From positions 606,833 through 670,832 of the forward strand of contig NMRA01000093.1 in the NCBI GenBank assembly GCA_002633005.1: a stretch of 64,000 nt of DNA, written 5' to 3'. The notes beneath the pieces were generated by a model. The model saw only the letters and a program-made list of their open reading frames with translations, ran no database searches and had not been told where the DNA came from. Numbering within the stretch: position 1 is the first letter of the stretch; each line of letters starts with the position of its first letter. Below, piece by piece: positions 1 through 11,276 of this stretch. The DNA is from Phoronis australis. Its lineage: Eukaryota; Phoronida; Phoronidae. The translations under genes and the position numbers were made by a program.

Positions 1-2256
1 GTTAGGGACAGGCTGCAGAGTTCAGCTGTTGGATTTCACCCATTAATATTCCTTTCAGATATCCATAAGGAAGGAAAGAGAGTCAGCTCTCCTGTACTGG
101 AGGTAACTACATTCAGACCGGTGCGCCATGTAGTCTCACATTCAACTAAACATCAAGATCTGATGACAATTTGAGCACTACGAAAGTGGATTTTCAAAAT
201 TCAAACCATTAAACAGAGGTGTAAATTTGAAAATCTTTTTTTAATTCTGTTCAATAATGATGCATGGATTCTTAACAAAAACATTTTGTGAAATCCAAAA
301 GTTGAAAACTCTAGGTTATGAGCAAGCAGTGGATGGTTTTCTACGCGAGTTTTACACCAACCGGTTTCTCCGGACTTGGAGACTTCTGGTATGAATAGGG
401 TTCTAGACCCACACGCGTCATCATTCATGATGCGATCCCTGAAGAGAGGTAAGCGTAAAGAAACTAACAACAAAGACAAAACTGTCAACAACACTACAAC
501 AGACAGGTGATTGTTTCCAAACCAGACACATGGTATAGGTACCTAGGTTCAGAAGAGTCAGGTCTTACTAGATTTGAAAATTATCAGTTGCACCATGAGA
601 AAAATAGTTTCAAAGTTTACAAATGAATCACATGATTGGTCAACACGAGGAACCCACGGTGACCACAACTAACAAGATCAATGCAGAGTGTTGAAATGCA
701 CCTACGAATGCACCGCAAACGGTGTGTTTCTAGAGTTGTTTATTTGTATCATAAAAATGACCACTAGATGGTGCAAAACGTACAATCCATTTGCAAATGG
801 AACATGCCATCGCTTCTTCAATAGAAAGCTATTTACTAAATTTCATAAAAATCTGATAAAGAACTTCAGAGAAACGAAACAAAACAAAACAGAAAAAATG
901 AAACTGCCAGAAGGGGGCACAGTGTCCTCCTGAAAGTCGTCAACTATTGTTAGCTTCCTATAAATACACTTATTAAATTTAATAAAGATTCGGCAGAAAA
1001 CAAAAAAACAAAACCACCACAAGGAGGCGCCATAGTAGTCGACGTCATCATCCTCAACTGTCCTCTTCACACTGAGAACATATACGCCAATTTTCAAAAT
1101 CATCCTCCGAATGGTTTGGTTGATAGACAGGTGGATATCAAAAAACAGACCAGAAAACAGTAAAAATGGCCAATAGGTGGCGCAAAATACCTCGAATCCA
1201 ACTGAAAATGGTAGGATAGTGTCACTTCTCCAATAGATGCCTATATTCCAAATTTTTATGTAACTCCATTGAGGACCTTTGAATATACAGAGATAAACCT
1301 AAAACGCTAAAATTGCCACTAGGGGGCACTGGTGAAAAACTTTGCGAAAGTTATCGTCGTCATCCGTTGTCAACATCATATAAATACACTTGCTAACGGG
1401 TAGAATATACAGCCATGGGCTCAAAAAAACTGCCACTAGGAGGCGCCACAGTAGTCAAAAGCATCGGAAAATCATCGACACTCATCCTCTTCATAGTAAG
1501 CAGACTCGAAAAAAGTAAAACTGGCCACTGGGTGGTGCAAAATACCTCAAATCCATCCGAAAATGAGAGGATAGTGTCATCTCACTAATAGATGTCTATA
1601 TTTATTTCAAATTTTGTGAAAATACGTTGAGGACCTCTGAAGATAGAGGTGGGCATAAAAAATTAAAATTGCCACTAGGGGGCACACCCGTAGTCCAAGA
1701 GGTCCCAAATTTGTTGTCATTCGTCATCAGCTTAATAGAAACACATCAGCCAAATCTCATGAAGATCCTGTGAGGGGTTTAGGTGATACAGCTGCGGACG
1801 CCAGACGCCCAGACAGAGATGACGGCAATATGCGACCACATGTAAATATGTGGGCGCATAAAAATTGACCATGGGATGATGAAATTCCCAAATTTGGAGT
1901 TTACTAATGTGAACATAGCCCTTAATTCAGTCCTGCTGCTAGGGTTGCTTGGTCACCTGGTATGTTTACCTTTATGACACCTCATGTCATAAAACTATGT
2001 GCCTGTTGACTGTTGGCAGCCCAGCCAGCTGGATCTCTATTGTGTTGGCTTACAAAGTTAATAGGGTTTTGGTTCAAATTTTCACCTGTACTAGGTCAGT
2101 CATGTTTTGTGTCTAGTCCAGTAACAACCCATAGTCCATACAGTATCTTGGAATTCAAACAAACATAAAAAAACAAAAACACGTTTCTCATAAGAATATC
2201 TTACATACTAGGTTGGCAGTCTGACGGACGTTGATTGAGTAGTAACACGCAGTAGT
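1..2256. other. ferlin intron sequence (no exon found)
   Basis: Expected to hold, or lead to, the next C2C exon (after the D-W loop), but no matching segment is visible on the minus strand. A minus-strand frame of 97 codons at 201-494 resembles nothing I know and lacks family motifs. The main content is the dispersed repeat at 678-1867. Confidence 0.6.
678..1867 (+). repeat. dispersed repeat A, copy 1, with eight CTCF-core-like motifs
   Basis: It starts GCAGAGTGTTGAAATGC and ends in a CCACAT...ATGTGGGCGCATA stem. Between lie imperfect internal units. Motifs of the type CCAC(T/A)AGGNGGC(R)C start near 761, 907, 1017, 1170, 1316, 1433, 1525 and 1672, spaced about 90-150 bp, all on the plus strand. 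Related copies are at 13790, 39428, 51387 and 59362. No coding capacity; probably non-autonomous. Class unknown. Confidence 0.85.
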
Positions 2257-2466
2257 CAGACATTGTTAGTGAGTGGTCAGTCAACTTAACTTACCAATCA
2301 GACATTGTAAGTGAGTGGTCAGTCCACTTAACTTACCAATCAGACATTGTAAGTGAGTGGTCAGTCCACTTAACTTACCAATCAGACATTGTAAGTGAGT
2401 GGTCAGTCAACTTAACTTACCAATCAGACATTGTTAGTGAGTGGTAAGTCCACTTAACTTACCAAT
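2257..2466. repeat. 42-bp tandem repeat, 5 copies, each with a splice-donor consensus
   Basis: Five units of 42 bp (consensus starts CAGACATTGTAAGTGAGTGG) with few differences. On the minus strand each unit contains ATTGGTAAGTTAAG, a strong 5' splice site. The rightmost is the donor of the ferlin C2C exon; the other four lie 42, 84, 126 and 168 nt further into the intron. Confidence 0.97.
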
Positions 2467-2575
2467 CCATCACCTGTAACTTGATCTTTTCACACATTGA
2501 CGGAAACTTTATTTTCAGGTTCAGAGACTGATTCCACTCAGGATGGTCGTTTCCGTACATAATTTTGGTTTTTAC
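2463..2575 (-). CDS. ferlin exon: C2C middle, donor at edge of a tandem repeat
   Basis: 113 nt, phase 0 in, phase 2 out; acceptor GTTTTAG. It encodes VKTKIMYGNDHPEWNQSLNL then KIKFPSMCEKIKLQVMD and two bases (TG) of a likely Trp. H/NPxWNQ and FPSxCEK match dysferlin-type C2C, where the next residues are a D-W-D loop. An earlier GT at 2472-2473 (CAG|GTGATG) is also possible, but ending there would lose VMDW, so I chose ATTG|GTAAGT at 2463. That donor lies in the last unit of the 42-bp array at 2257-2466. The next exon was not found in 1-2256. Confidence 0.9.
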
Positions 2576-3075
2576 CTAAAACATCGGTTGTATGCTTTGA
2601 CACACTACATTACAACGATACATGTTAATTTCAATTGACTAGTTGAATAAACTCTACATGATATTTAGTTTCATCTGCTAGCGGCTTGAAACTTGATACA
2701 CCTTTTTGGATTAGGAAAAGTGCAATGTACACAATAAAAATTTTAAGCTTTGGTTGTTTTTCCACCGGCAACTGAAAAATCGTGATCCAGTGAGTGAACA
2801 TTTACTGTGCTCTGCTTTTTTGAACATTCTGACAAGACAGAGTGTCATTTTCAAAATAACGACTTTCGATACAATTACGTAAAACTTACTGCTTTAAATA
2901 AATTTGTTTTCCTGAAAAAAACAGAGAACAAGCTCCTTTAAACATGAGAGGTGGCATGAGTACACTTAGCCCTGTGCCGAGGGTTAAAAACAAAACATGA
3001 ACAGAACAGAACCCCCAAATCTCTCTTAGTTCGTCCAGTGCATGTGTACTTATTGCACATGGAGAACCAACTCAC

Positions 3076-3179
3076 ATCCTTTCCAGCAAATGAGACAATG
3101 GCATAGGGGTCAACCAACTCTTTCTTCTCATCGCCTAACCCGATCATCTTCTTCACGCCATACACAAAATCAGAGTCCA
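3076..3179 (-). CDS. ferlin exon: C2C, loop 1 and strand 2-3
   Basis: 104 nt, phase 1 in, phase 0 out; acceptor GTTATTTCAG, donor GAT|GTGAGT. It completes Met and encodes DSDFVYGVKKMIGLGDEKKE then LVDPYAIVSFAGKD. LVDPYxxVSFAGK is the C2C loop-1 Asp plus strand seen in all dysferlin-type ferlins, preceded by the usual charged helix VKKxxG. The donor has T rather than G at -1 but an otherwise good GTGAGT. The neighbouring 500-bp intron (2576-3075) shows nothing else. Confidence 0.95.
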
Positions 3180-4047
3180 CTGAAATAACGACAGCGAAAT
3201 TGTAACGATATACTAGATTCACCTTACCAACGATCTTGGCTTTGCCCTCTACAAACGTCACAATCTTCCCAGTTACAAACACTACTCTGTACAAATTGAT
3301 TTGGTTCCAGCTAATTTCGATTACAGCAGGCATTTTAGTAAGGTCCCAGAAGGGTTCGTTGTAATGCAGATGATCCGTATTTGTATAGATTCCATTTTGG
3401 CAAGTTAGTCACGTGCTTAACAAGGTTGTGTTACCTCCACAACACAAAATAGTCAACTTCTGCAAAAAAGCCATCTACAGGGACAATGTCAGAGATGGAA
3501 ATTTCCCCAATTTCAAGTTTACGGCCAAGAAACCAGCAATCAAGAAATGACTGACTTCTACTTGGCTGACAGTGTGATCAAGAAAAATAAAAAAAATCAT
3601 TTGAAACTGGCAGGAAATTGTTTTGAAAAACTATAGTTGCCTTTCTGTTGTTTGCATGTACATTACTATAGTTGTTTCAAAATAACTGCTATTTAGTTAA
3701 GGTCCACAGTAAAACACCTAACACTTACATTTATGGGCCACAGATGATTTAAAAATGAAATGAATGAACAAACTGCACTACAACCCATTCCATCAGGAGA
3801 CATTCAGTAAAAAGCTCGGCACATGACGGGGAAAGAGCAGATTTTGATTTTATCTCGTCAAATTTCTTGACAAAAATAAACTTCTTAAGTCTATCACTAG
3901 CTTCGTTCGAGTTCAGCAGACATCATGAAAGAACATTTAGCAAAGTTCCCAATGTTTGCAGCAAAGCAATCGGGCTTTGAAGAGTGCCAAATTTGGTAAT
4001 CAGTTTTGGATAAAAAAGTGGAGAACTACCACATGACCTAGACTTAC

Positions 4048-4130
4048 TTCTGGGTATATCCTCTGCCCTGTATATCTTGATCTTGAACGTAGCAGGGCGC
4101 AGCATCACTCCGGCTGGACGTAACAGATTT
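4048..4130 (-). CDS. ferlin exon: FerI-C2C junction
   Basis: 83 nt, phase 2 in, phase 1 out; acceptor TTACTGCAG, donor AGAA|GTAAGT. It completes Ala and encodes NLLRPAGVMLRPATFKIKIY then RAEDIPR. NLLxPxGxxLRxxxFxxKxYRAEDIP is the opening of C2C in dysferlin/myoferlin-type ferlins; otoferlin differs here, as I recall it. The following intron is 868 bp with nothing notable. Confidence 0.96.
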
Positions 4131-5134
4131 CTGCAGTAATGGAAGAACAAGGTACATACTTAAGTTTTCAATTTTTCACTGAACTTTGAAAATTCAGACA
4201 CTCGTGAAAAATGCAAACAGAAAGAGAAGCAGTTGCATGTTTTCAGTGCAAGACCTGCACAATCAAGTCATTTCTTCAGTAGTTTCATAATGAAGTCTTG
4301 AAGGTAAAGTGAACATTATCAACTGTCCACAGGTACAAGCCCACCAATGAAAACTACATTTGCTCCAAAATTTTCTACAAATTTTGAAGCACATGTGCAC
4401 TTCCATTGTGTAAATCCAAAAGCCTCAATTGACCTTCAATCAGCAACTAGGTCAAAATAACCACACAACTGGAAGTGGGGGAAATTGGCAATGGTGCTTC
4501 CAACTGGCAAAAGTTTATTGGTGTTTCAGACATAAATTTAATATGATTGCCCTTTACAAAGAGTTCCATGAAATGAAAAAACAACAGTGATAACACAGAA
4601 AGAAAATCATAGTAAAACATGAGATTTCATTGACTAAACATTCTCAGGTGGGTGCCAGTCAGAAAACCAGACTGCTACTCGCATGTGCTGGCTTTGCTTG
4701 CTGTTTTCATGATCAATGGCTTTCAAAGAAAACTGGAATGTTCTACCTTAACAGTTGTTTGAAAACATTACCTGGATAATAACATAATCATCCTCTGTTC
4801 TGTTCATATGTCCTTCACAAGAATTAGCAATCCCAATTAAAAAGAAATCTGTTAACAAACAAAGAACATTTCCAAACAAAATATACCTTCGTCTGTTCCT
4901 ACTTTCGCCACAAGGATCCCTCAAAGACTACTCTTGTTTCCAAGTGGCATACAAAAACCTAGGTCAGTAGTTTAACTTTTGACATCTCTTCGCAAACTGT
5001 GACATAAATTTCACAGCAGGGATACTGTAGAAGTACAGCATGGAGAACAAGACATTTGCTTGGAACATGTTGATATTTTTGTATATACTGTTGGCCTTTT
5101 TTCATCACACAACTTTTTGTGTTCACCAGAGCCC

Positions 5135-5282
5135 CGTTCATTAGCACCCAATACTGTAGTTCATCAGCGCCCGGTTCACTAGCACCCCGTTCCTTAGCAC
5201 CCCGTTCCTTAGCGCCCCGTTCATTAGCNAGCACCCCGTTCATTAGCACCCCGTTAATTAGCACCCCGTTCATTAGCACCCA
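5135..5282. repeat. 15-bp tandem repeat with an N
   Basis: Units of TTAGCACCCCGTTCA, about nine copies with variants, inside the ferlin intron 4131-5654. A single unresolved base is at 5229, where the register breaks (GCNAGC). The rest of this intron shows nothing notable. Confidence 0.93.
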
Positions 5283-5654
5283 ATACTATATTTCAGTTCA
5301 TTTAGACCTCACAACAGGTTATATTTTGATTTGCAAATAATTAAGGCAACTTGTGTTCTCCAGCGTGTCTGCAAATATTTACTTGCAGACATGTCTAGTG
5401 TGTACAGGCTAAATATCATGATCCAGAAGCGAACCACGGAATCCAACAGATTACCATAGCTGTAGGTTGACAGAGATCAGAATGATACTCAAATGAGTAC
5501 TGAACCAGCTGTTTTCGCATGAATTTCTTTTAAATTCTTGAGATCACCGTGGTCAAAGACTGAACTCATTCACAAGAGTGTTTTTAAAGACACTTGTAAA
5601 TTTGTTTTTTCTTTACTTAAGATTTGCACCAATGAACACAACCACCAAACTTAC

Positions 5655-5845
5655 GCTTCAATGTCCTGGTCTTCATCACTGGCCAACGCTTTGAAGCTAG
5701 GCGCTTCATCCCCAGGTCCTAGAATGCAGGCGCACACTTTGAGGTACCCACGTGCCCCAGACGAGGTGTCGTCAGGATCGCTAAGCAACAGCCATTTGTG
5801 TATCAGAGCATGTTTGTTTTCCTCGTACACCATGGCTAGGTCACA
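5655..5845 (-). CDS. ferlin exon: end of C2B and FerI-region start
   Basis: 191 nt, phase 0 in, phase 2 out; acceptor TGTTGCAG, donor GC|GTAAGT. It encodes CDLAMVYEENKHALIHKWLL, then LSDPDDTSSGARGYLKV, LGPGDEAP and an acidic tail ASDEDQDIE. KWLLLSDP(D/E)D and GxxGYLKVxxxxLGxGDE(A/P)P are nearly invariant in ferlins; the FerI region begins around here in the family. Flanking introns are 579 bp (upstream) and 1524 bp (downstream), the latter holding a 15-bp tandem repeat with an N. Confidence 0.96.
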
Positions 5846-6424
5846 CTGCAACACATTTAGTAATAACGATCAAAACAAAAATCACCAGTTTCAAGGCCCT
5901 CACAAAGTTGTCAACAAAACGCTAAGAAGAATTTGTCACAAGGAGAACATTCTATCTAACATTCTACAAGACACCTTCTGCACTACTTTTGTGTGATCTC
6001 AAGATTAGCGTTTTTCACTGCTCAATTACGTTATGGTCAGAGTGTCTAGTTCAAGAAAGCACTGGATGACGGCTAGATACCAGTCCAACTAACTCAAAAC
6101 TTTTAGTTCTGATTCGAACTGATAGCATTAATGTTGAGGTCACCAAGTGCAATCTGGGAGTAGATAGTCATTCACATAAAAAAGTATACTTGAGAACAGA
6201 ATAACAGACAATTATCATGGGTTGGTACAAAGAAAACGGAGAATGTCAAAAATAATCCTGAGTTCAATTCCAAGTACAAAGACTACTCCCTGGGCCCTGA
6301 CATAATCAACACAATTCAACTAAAGCTAAAAAGTTTAACGTAACAGCATTCTACCCACGTAAAAGCCAATTTTTCAGCTACCAGCAGATTGGTGCAAAAC
6401 TTGACTTTTTTACTTGCAACTAAC

Positions 6425-6475
6425 CTTGAAGGAACCGATGAGAGAATCTGACCTGAGACGTCTAGAATTGAAAAC
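6425..6475 (-). CDS. ferlin exon: C2B loop 3, 51 nt
   Basis: Seventeen codons, phase 0 in and out: VFNSRRLRSDSLIGSFK. Acceptor TTTTTAG, donor AAG|GTTAGT (a weaker donor, T at +3). It fills exactly the gap between the preceding C2B exon (ending VSFE) and the next (starting CDLAMVY), matching the family pattern of xxNSxxLRxDxLxGxFK. The length is a multiple of three, but skipping it would remove a core strand. Short enough to be missed by automatic annotation. Confidence 0.93.
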
Positions 6476-6813
6476 CTAAAAAATTCAAAAATACAAGGAC
6501 TGAATTACAATTTACAAGACTACGATAAAATCTCAACAATTTTGAACAAAAATAATTGTCAGATTGCCCTTCTTTAATAATTCAAAGGCATCTAGAATTG
6601 TTGTGAAAACTCACAATTTTTCAAAATTCTATATTAAAGGTAGGTATGTTGTAGACTTTGAACATGGAAAAGCTCCTTTCTTTTCATGGAAAAAATGAAG
6701 AAAATAAAATTTCACCTGTCAGCCATCATGAACCCTGAGTTGGGGAGATTTTACTATGCAAATAACAGAAATTTTTTTGTGGGCAAAATACTTAAAATGA
6801 TAATGACCTTTTA

Positions 6814-6860
6814 TGAGCGCATATATAATGAGCGCATATATAATGAGCGCATATATAATG
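6814..6860. repeat. 15-bp tandem repeat, 3 copies
   Basis: Three perfect units of GAGCGCATATATAAT in the ferlin intron 6476-8285. Confidence 0.95.
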
Positions 6861-7115
6861 TAGGGGAAGTAGACAAGAACAAGAAACAAACAACATCTGT
6901 AGTGTGCATTGTTACAAAAATAAAATTACGATAGTCATCTTTCGGACAAAACTTTTACTTCACAATTTCTGAGTAAAGCTTTAACCAAGTGAATATGAGC
7001 ACGTCACAGTCTAGAAATAATTTGTAGAAATTATCTCAGTAAATAGCAGTTTCGTGTCTATCCTCAGAGAATTTACACTTTTGCTCAAATAAGATTTATT
7101 ATTTTTTCAAGACTT

Positions 7116-7155
7116 AATTTCTGGCTTAAGTCTCAAAAGACTTAAACCAGAAATT
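7116..7155. repeat. short inverted repeat (18-bp arms)
   Basis: Arms AATTTCTGGCTTAAGTCT and its complement with one mismatch, around a 4-base loop CAAA. In the ferlin intron 6476-8285; no terminator meaning in this context. Confidence 0.9.
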
Positions 7156-8285
7156 TGGTCTTGCACTTAAAAGCCACTTTTGATCAAACGAGCAGATAAG
7201 AGAATAATCAGGAAATTTTCAATCCAACATTTTCACCTTGGCATATTTCTGAAAAAACATTGTACTTTTTGCATGAAAACTAAGTCCTATAATTTTGGTC
7301 AGTACAATTCAAAAACCCACAAGATAATAAACAAAAAATCTGCTATGTATGTAATGTATTTGGACCACCATGAACATCCAATATACAACATTATTTCAAA
7401 GAGATATCCCCCCCGGATGTTTCAGATACCTGCTAATATGCCTGAGGTTCACTTATAGGTGGAGACAGCTGTTCCTTGTATATTAATTGTCTGCGTTTTC
7501 TAACCGGTTTTGATATTTTCCAGAAAAAAAACAGTTATAAGATCATGACAAGATTTTCTAGTCAGGAATCAATTTGGTAACTTGCAGCTTACCAATGTGA
7601 CGTCAAATTTTGTTTGACGACATGGTAAAAATGCCAAGTCCCAACAAAGTTGACAGGTAGGTACACATACTTGAGCACGTGCTCAAAATATAATGAGGAT
7701 GAAACAGATGGGAGTTGGCACTGTTCGGCAAAACCTGAAAGGGTCCATTCAAAGCTCATGTAGATAGGTGCTCTGACTGATAGTCTGCTTTTCTCGTGAA
7801 ATTTGCTTTTCTCCTGAAATTTTATGTAAAACCTAACACCAATTAAATGCTTTATCATTTTAAAGCTACCAACAGACAATATTTTAATCGATTTTGGGTA
7901 TTCACGACTAAGTTAGAGGCCTTTAAAAGCTGAAAAAATGTCAAATTTGATAATTACTTTTGTCCGAAGTTGGTGATATTTTACAGTACCAGTGACTGTT
8001 TATGTCGAGACAAGATCATGCTTAAAGCAGTCGTGGCAACTCCAACAACATAATAGGCCTTGGGCACACAAAAGATTGAAGCTTAAGGTTCTTGATGGAA
8101 TGATATGTTACTTTCTCAAAGAGGCCCTGGGGGGTGAAAATACGATTCCTACAGAAATGTGTGCAAAAAGTGAACTGAACATACATAAATATCAACTATT
8201 TAGTAAAAGATCAGTCACATTTAACTCACATGCCTATTTACAACTTTAGTCCTCAGTAGTAAGGCATATTATCAGGTACAATTAC

Positions 8286-8480
8286 CTCAAATGACACCAG
8301 CTCATCAAACAGTTCCGCAGGTGAAATGACAAAGTTAAAGAAGAATGTCTCATTCCAGTAGGGGGCATTGGTAGACTTCTTAATTCGTGTCTGCTTGATC
8401 TGGTTGTAACATGTGACTCTGCAGACAGGGTTGATGTTAGTACCTGGGACCTGGCGACCTTCAACGACCTTGATGCGAAT
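8286..8480 (-). CDS. ferlin exon: C2B, strands 1-5
   Basis: 195 nt (65 codons), phase 0 both ends; acceptor TTTTCCAG, donor GAG|GTAATT. It opens IRIKVVEGRQVPGTNINPV, the strongest ferlin signature in the window, followed by KQTRIKKS, NAPYWNETFFFNF and SPAELFDELVSFE. The N(A/P)xxNExFFFN and P(A/G)ELFDE segments are conserved across ferlins. Loop 1 has Asn where Ca2+-binding C2 domains carry Asp (TNINP), as expected if C2B does not bind Ca2+. Both linker exons (17429 and 14450) can splice to its acceptor. Confidence 0.96.
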
Positions 8481-11080
8481 CTGGAAAACAAAAACAGACA
8501 GACAAATAATTTCAAAAACGTCTTAAAAAGACAAGAACTGCCACAAGGCCAAAGAGGCACCTTCCAACCTGTACCTAGTTTTTTGTCTGTTTGCAACCTA
8601 AAACATCTATAAGTTCCAAAATGATCGCCATTGGGTTTGTCAATTGACTTGGTACCATTTCAAAACTGGCTTATAGCTAATGTTCAGCATGTTAATATTT
8701 TGAAAATAATTTGTCAGAAAACTGACTCTGGCAAAAGACAGTGACAATTCCCTGAATAAATGCAATGTGAACTGTCCCAAATTTAGTTTTAGTGATGATG
8801 TTTCTTGTGTGGTCACTTTTCTCAATAGGCCTGCCCTACAATAGCACAACAATACTCTCATAATGTAACATAACTGTAAAACACTTGTCTGGTTTCTTCA
8901 AATGAAAATGTACTACTCACTGTCTTATATCCTAATCATTGTAATGCAGGCAATCATACATTATTTCATATTTCTCAATTTCAATGCCGATACCAAGCTG
9001 GGCAAACACAAGAGTACAAGATATACTTCCTCTGTTAATCAACTCAGGAGTGGGTTAGTCATGCAATGTATTTTCTACCTTCACCTATGAGGAGAGCTCA
9101 ACTGCAGATGAGCCTTTTGACATTTTCAACTTCAATATCGTAAAAGATCTGCAAAGTGTATTATGAAAACATGTTTCTGTCAGGACATTGTTTAATGCGA
9201 TCAAGAAAAACTCAGGCTCTGTCATGAGCGCGATTTGATGCAAATAAATAATTAACCGCCTCTCAAATTAAACTGGAAATAACTTTTAATAATTGGGGCA
9301 TATTGTGTTAGTAATGAAAGACATTCGCTAGGCAATTATGATGAGAAACCTTTACTTATGGAACCGAAACTACTTATTATCTCCCATAATTCAGCACTCC
9401 AGCCTCGCCGACAAAGCACTGAAGTGGCGGCCATTATGCTAGAGTACGATGGGGGATGGTTTGGAAAATGCTACTCCACTCCGCCACTCACAATTTGCAA
9501 CATGTCAGACACAATAACCATCAATGTGCACGAGCTGATAACCCTGAGATAGACAAATATCTATAAACAAATGGGCAGGCAGTGAATGATAAACTAATAT
9601 TATGTTAATAAAAACTGACAGCTGCACAAAACAGAATGTTGATCAATAACTAAATTACTGAACTTCACCATCCAGTGATTGTAACAGCACTTCACACCAA
9701 CAAAAATCAAATTTCAGTTGAGCAATAAACCAATTTAGCAAAAGACGCGAAACATTTCAGACACTTGGTGCTTGTGTCTAGGAGTGGATGAAGCAAAATC
9801 AACTGCAAATACCAGGAGATTGCACACAGAGTTCCACAACAAGATGTAAACATTTTCCCAATAGACAAACAGGCAAAATGAGGACCAGAGAAGGCAAAAA
9901 CTGTTTTAATTGGTTCAGCTGCATAGCCAATGCTACCTAAAGAACATTGATTCAAACGGAGCACCCACCCTCTGCTTATGAAATTTTTTGGACCAAGGGC
10001 CTACAGCTCAGCGAAGCACAAACTACGCAGCTAAGCGCCTTCTGCTCGGCTACGCCGCCATTGCTCCTTTAAACACCAACCCTCAACCTTTGAGAATGTT
10101 TAATTAAGCACCCACTGCTCAGGTTAGCATCCACCACTAATTTACCTCACTAAATTGTTTTTTAAAATATTAGGGCGTGCTTCCAAATGCGAAAACCAGA
10201 TCAATTTCAAGTTGCCATATAGTTTGCAGTCATTGCTTGGGAAATCATTTTCCGATTGTGTTTACTGCAGTGGATTAGAAACAGCCATGTAGTTGAATTT
10301 GACATTTACGGTGACTACAGTCAGCAAATATATTTTTCAAAAGAAACGATGTTTTCTCCAAGTTTTAAGAACCAAATCTGGGATTTGTTTACACCTGAAG
10401 GCAAAGTGACACTGGCGTGGGAGAACATCTCGGAATCTCCAGCCACACTGTATGTGGCAAACATGCCAAGATACTGGCCAAAGAGGAAAACCGGTTTTCT
10501 AGAAAGATCAAAAAGTCTATATACATAAAAACCAACAAGCCTACCATGAACCGTGACCAAGGTTTGCAACTCCCGTCAATATATGACACTACACTACTTC
10601 CAGATAACAGAAGAGCAGGAAAGCAGGACACCCCCCTACTAGTCGTTGACAAAGAACTGTAGAGCACAAATTGAAACGTTCGAACTTCTAATCCCCGGTG
10701 TACGAGTAAGTTGACTTAACACACCTTCACCGAGACCATGAAAAACCTTTTTTCAATCAAAGTGGCACTAGTACCATGCATGGTGCAATCATGTGCTGTT
10801 TTGGGGATGACCTAGTTTTCCATATACAACACATTTGGTAACAAGGGAGCAATTTCAAATCACCTGATAAAATAAATGGAAATCCGCTCATACAAGAGAT
10901 TTTTTATTTCGTACAAAACAAAGCTTATTGTTGGGTTTATCATTCTATTTGTAACACAATTGTCATCTTTTAAGAAATTAAAAAAAATAATTTAAAAAAA
11001 TTATATCAAAAGGCAATTCAAGCAGACCCATATTTGGATGTATTACCCTCATTGCATTTGATTGGTTACTTTGCACTTAG

Positions 11081-11167
11081 CATCAGTGTAGCCATATAGA
11101 CAGTACCCACATCAGTGTGCCCATATCGACAGTACCCACATCAGTGTGCCCATGTCGACAGTACCCA
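11081..11167. repeat. 29-bp tandem repeat, 3 copies
   Basis: Units start CATCAGTGTGCCCATATCGA and end ACAGTACCCA, with two or three changes between copies. It lies just left of the foldback at 11181. Confidence 0.95.
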
Positions 11168-11180
11168 CAATCGAGCAATG

Positions 11181-11276
11181 GTCTGATATAATGTGCCCGT
11201 ATTTTGAGAACCAGTTTGATGCCTGTTATTCAATGGAGAAAACTGGTTCTCAAAATTCGGGCACGTTATATCAGAC
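11181..11276. mobile_element. foldback element with 37-bp arms (family B)
   Basis: The left arm 11181-11217 begins GTCTGATATAATGTGCCC; the right arm 11240-11276 is its complement with two mismatches. The 22-base centre is GATGCCTGTTATTCAATGGA plus two bases. A related fragment occurs at 60801-60852, sharing the TTTGAGAACCAGTTTGATGC core. This suggests a small dispersed inverted-repeat element. Confidence 0.8.

Noticed and set aside
2472-2473. Alternative donor CAG|GTGATG for the C2C exon
   Set aside because: It would drop VMDW, which matches the conserved loop start; the GTAAGT at 2463 is stronger. Kept as a minor possibility.
10256-10667. Overlapping open frames of 80-92 codons on both strands
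   Set aside because: Several frames open at once with no conserved motif; treated as chance absence of stops.
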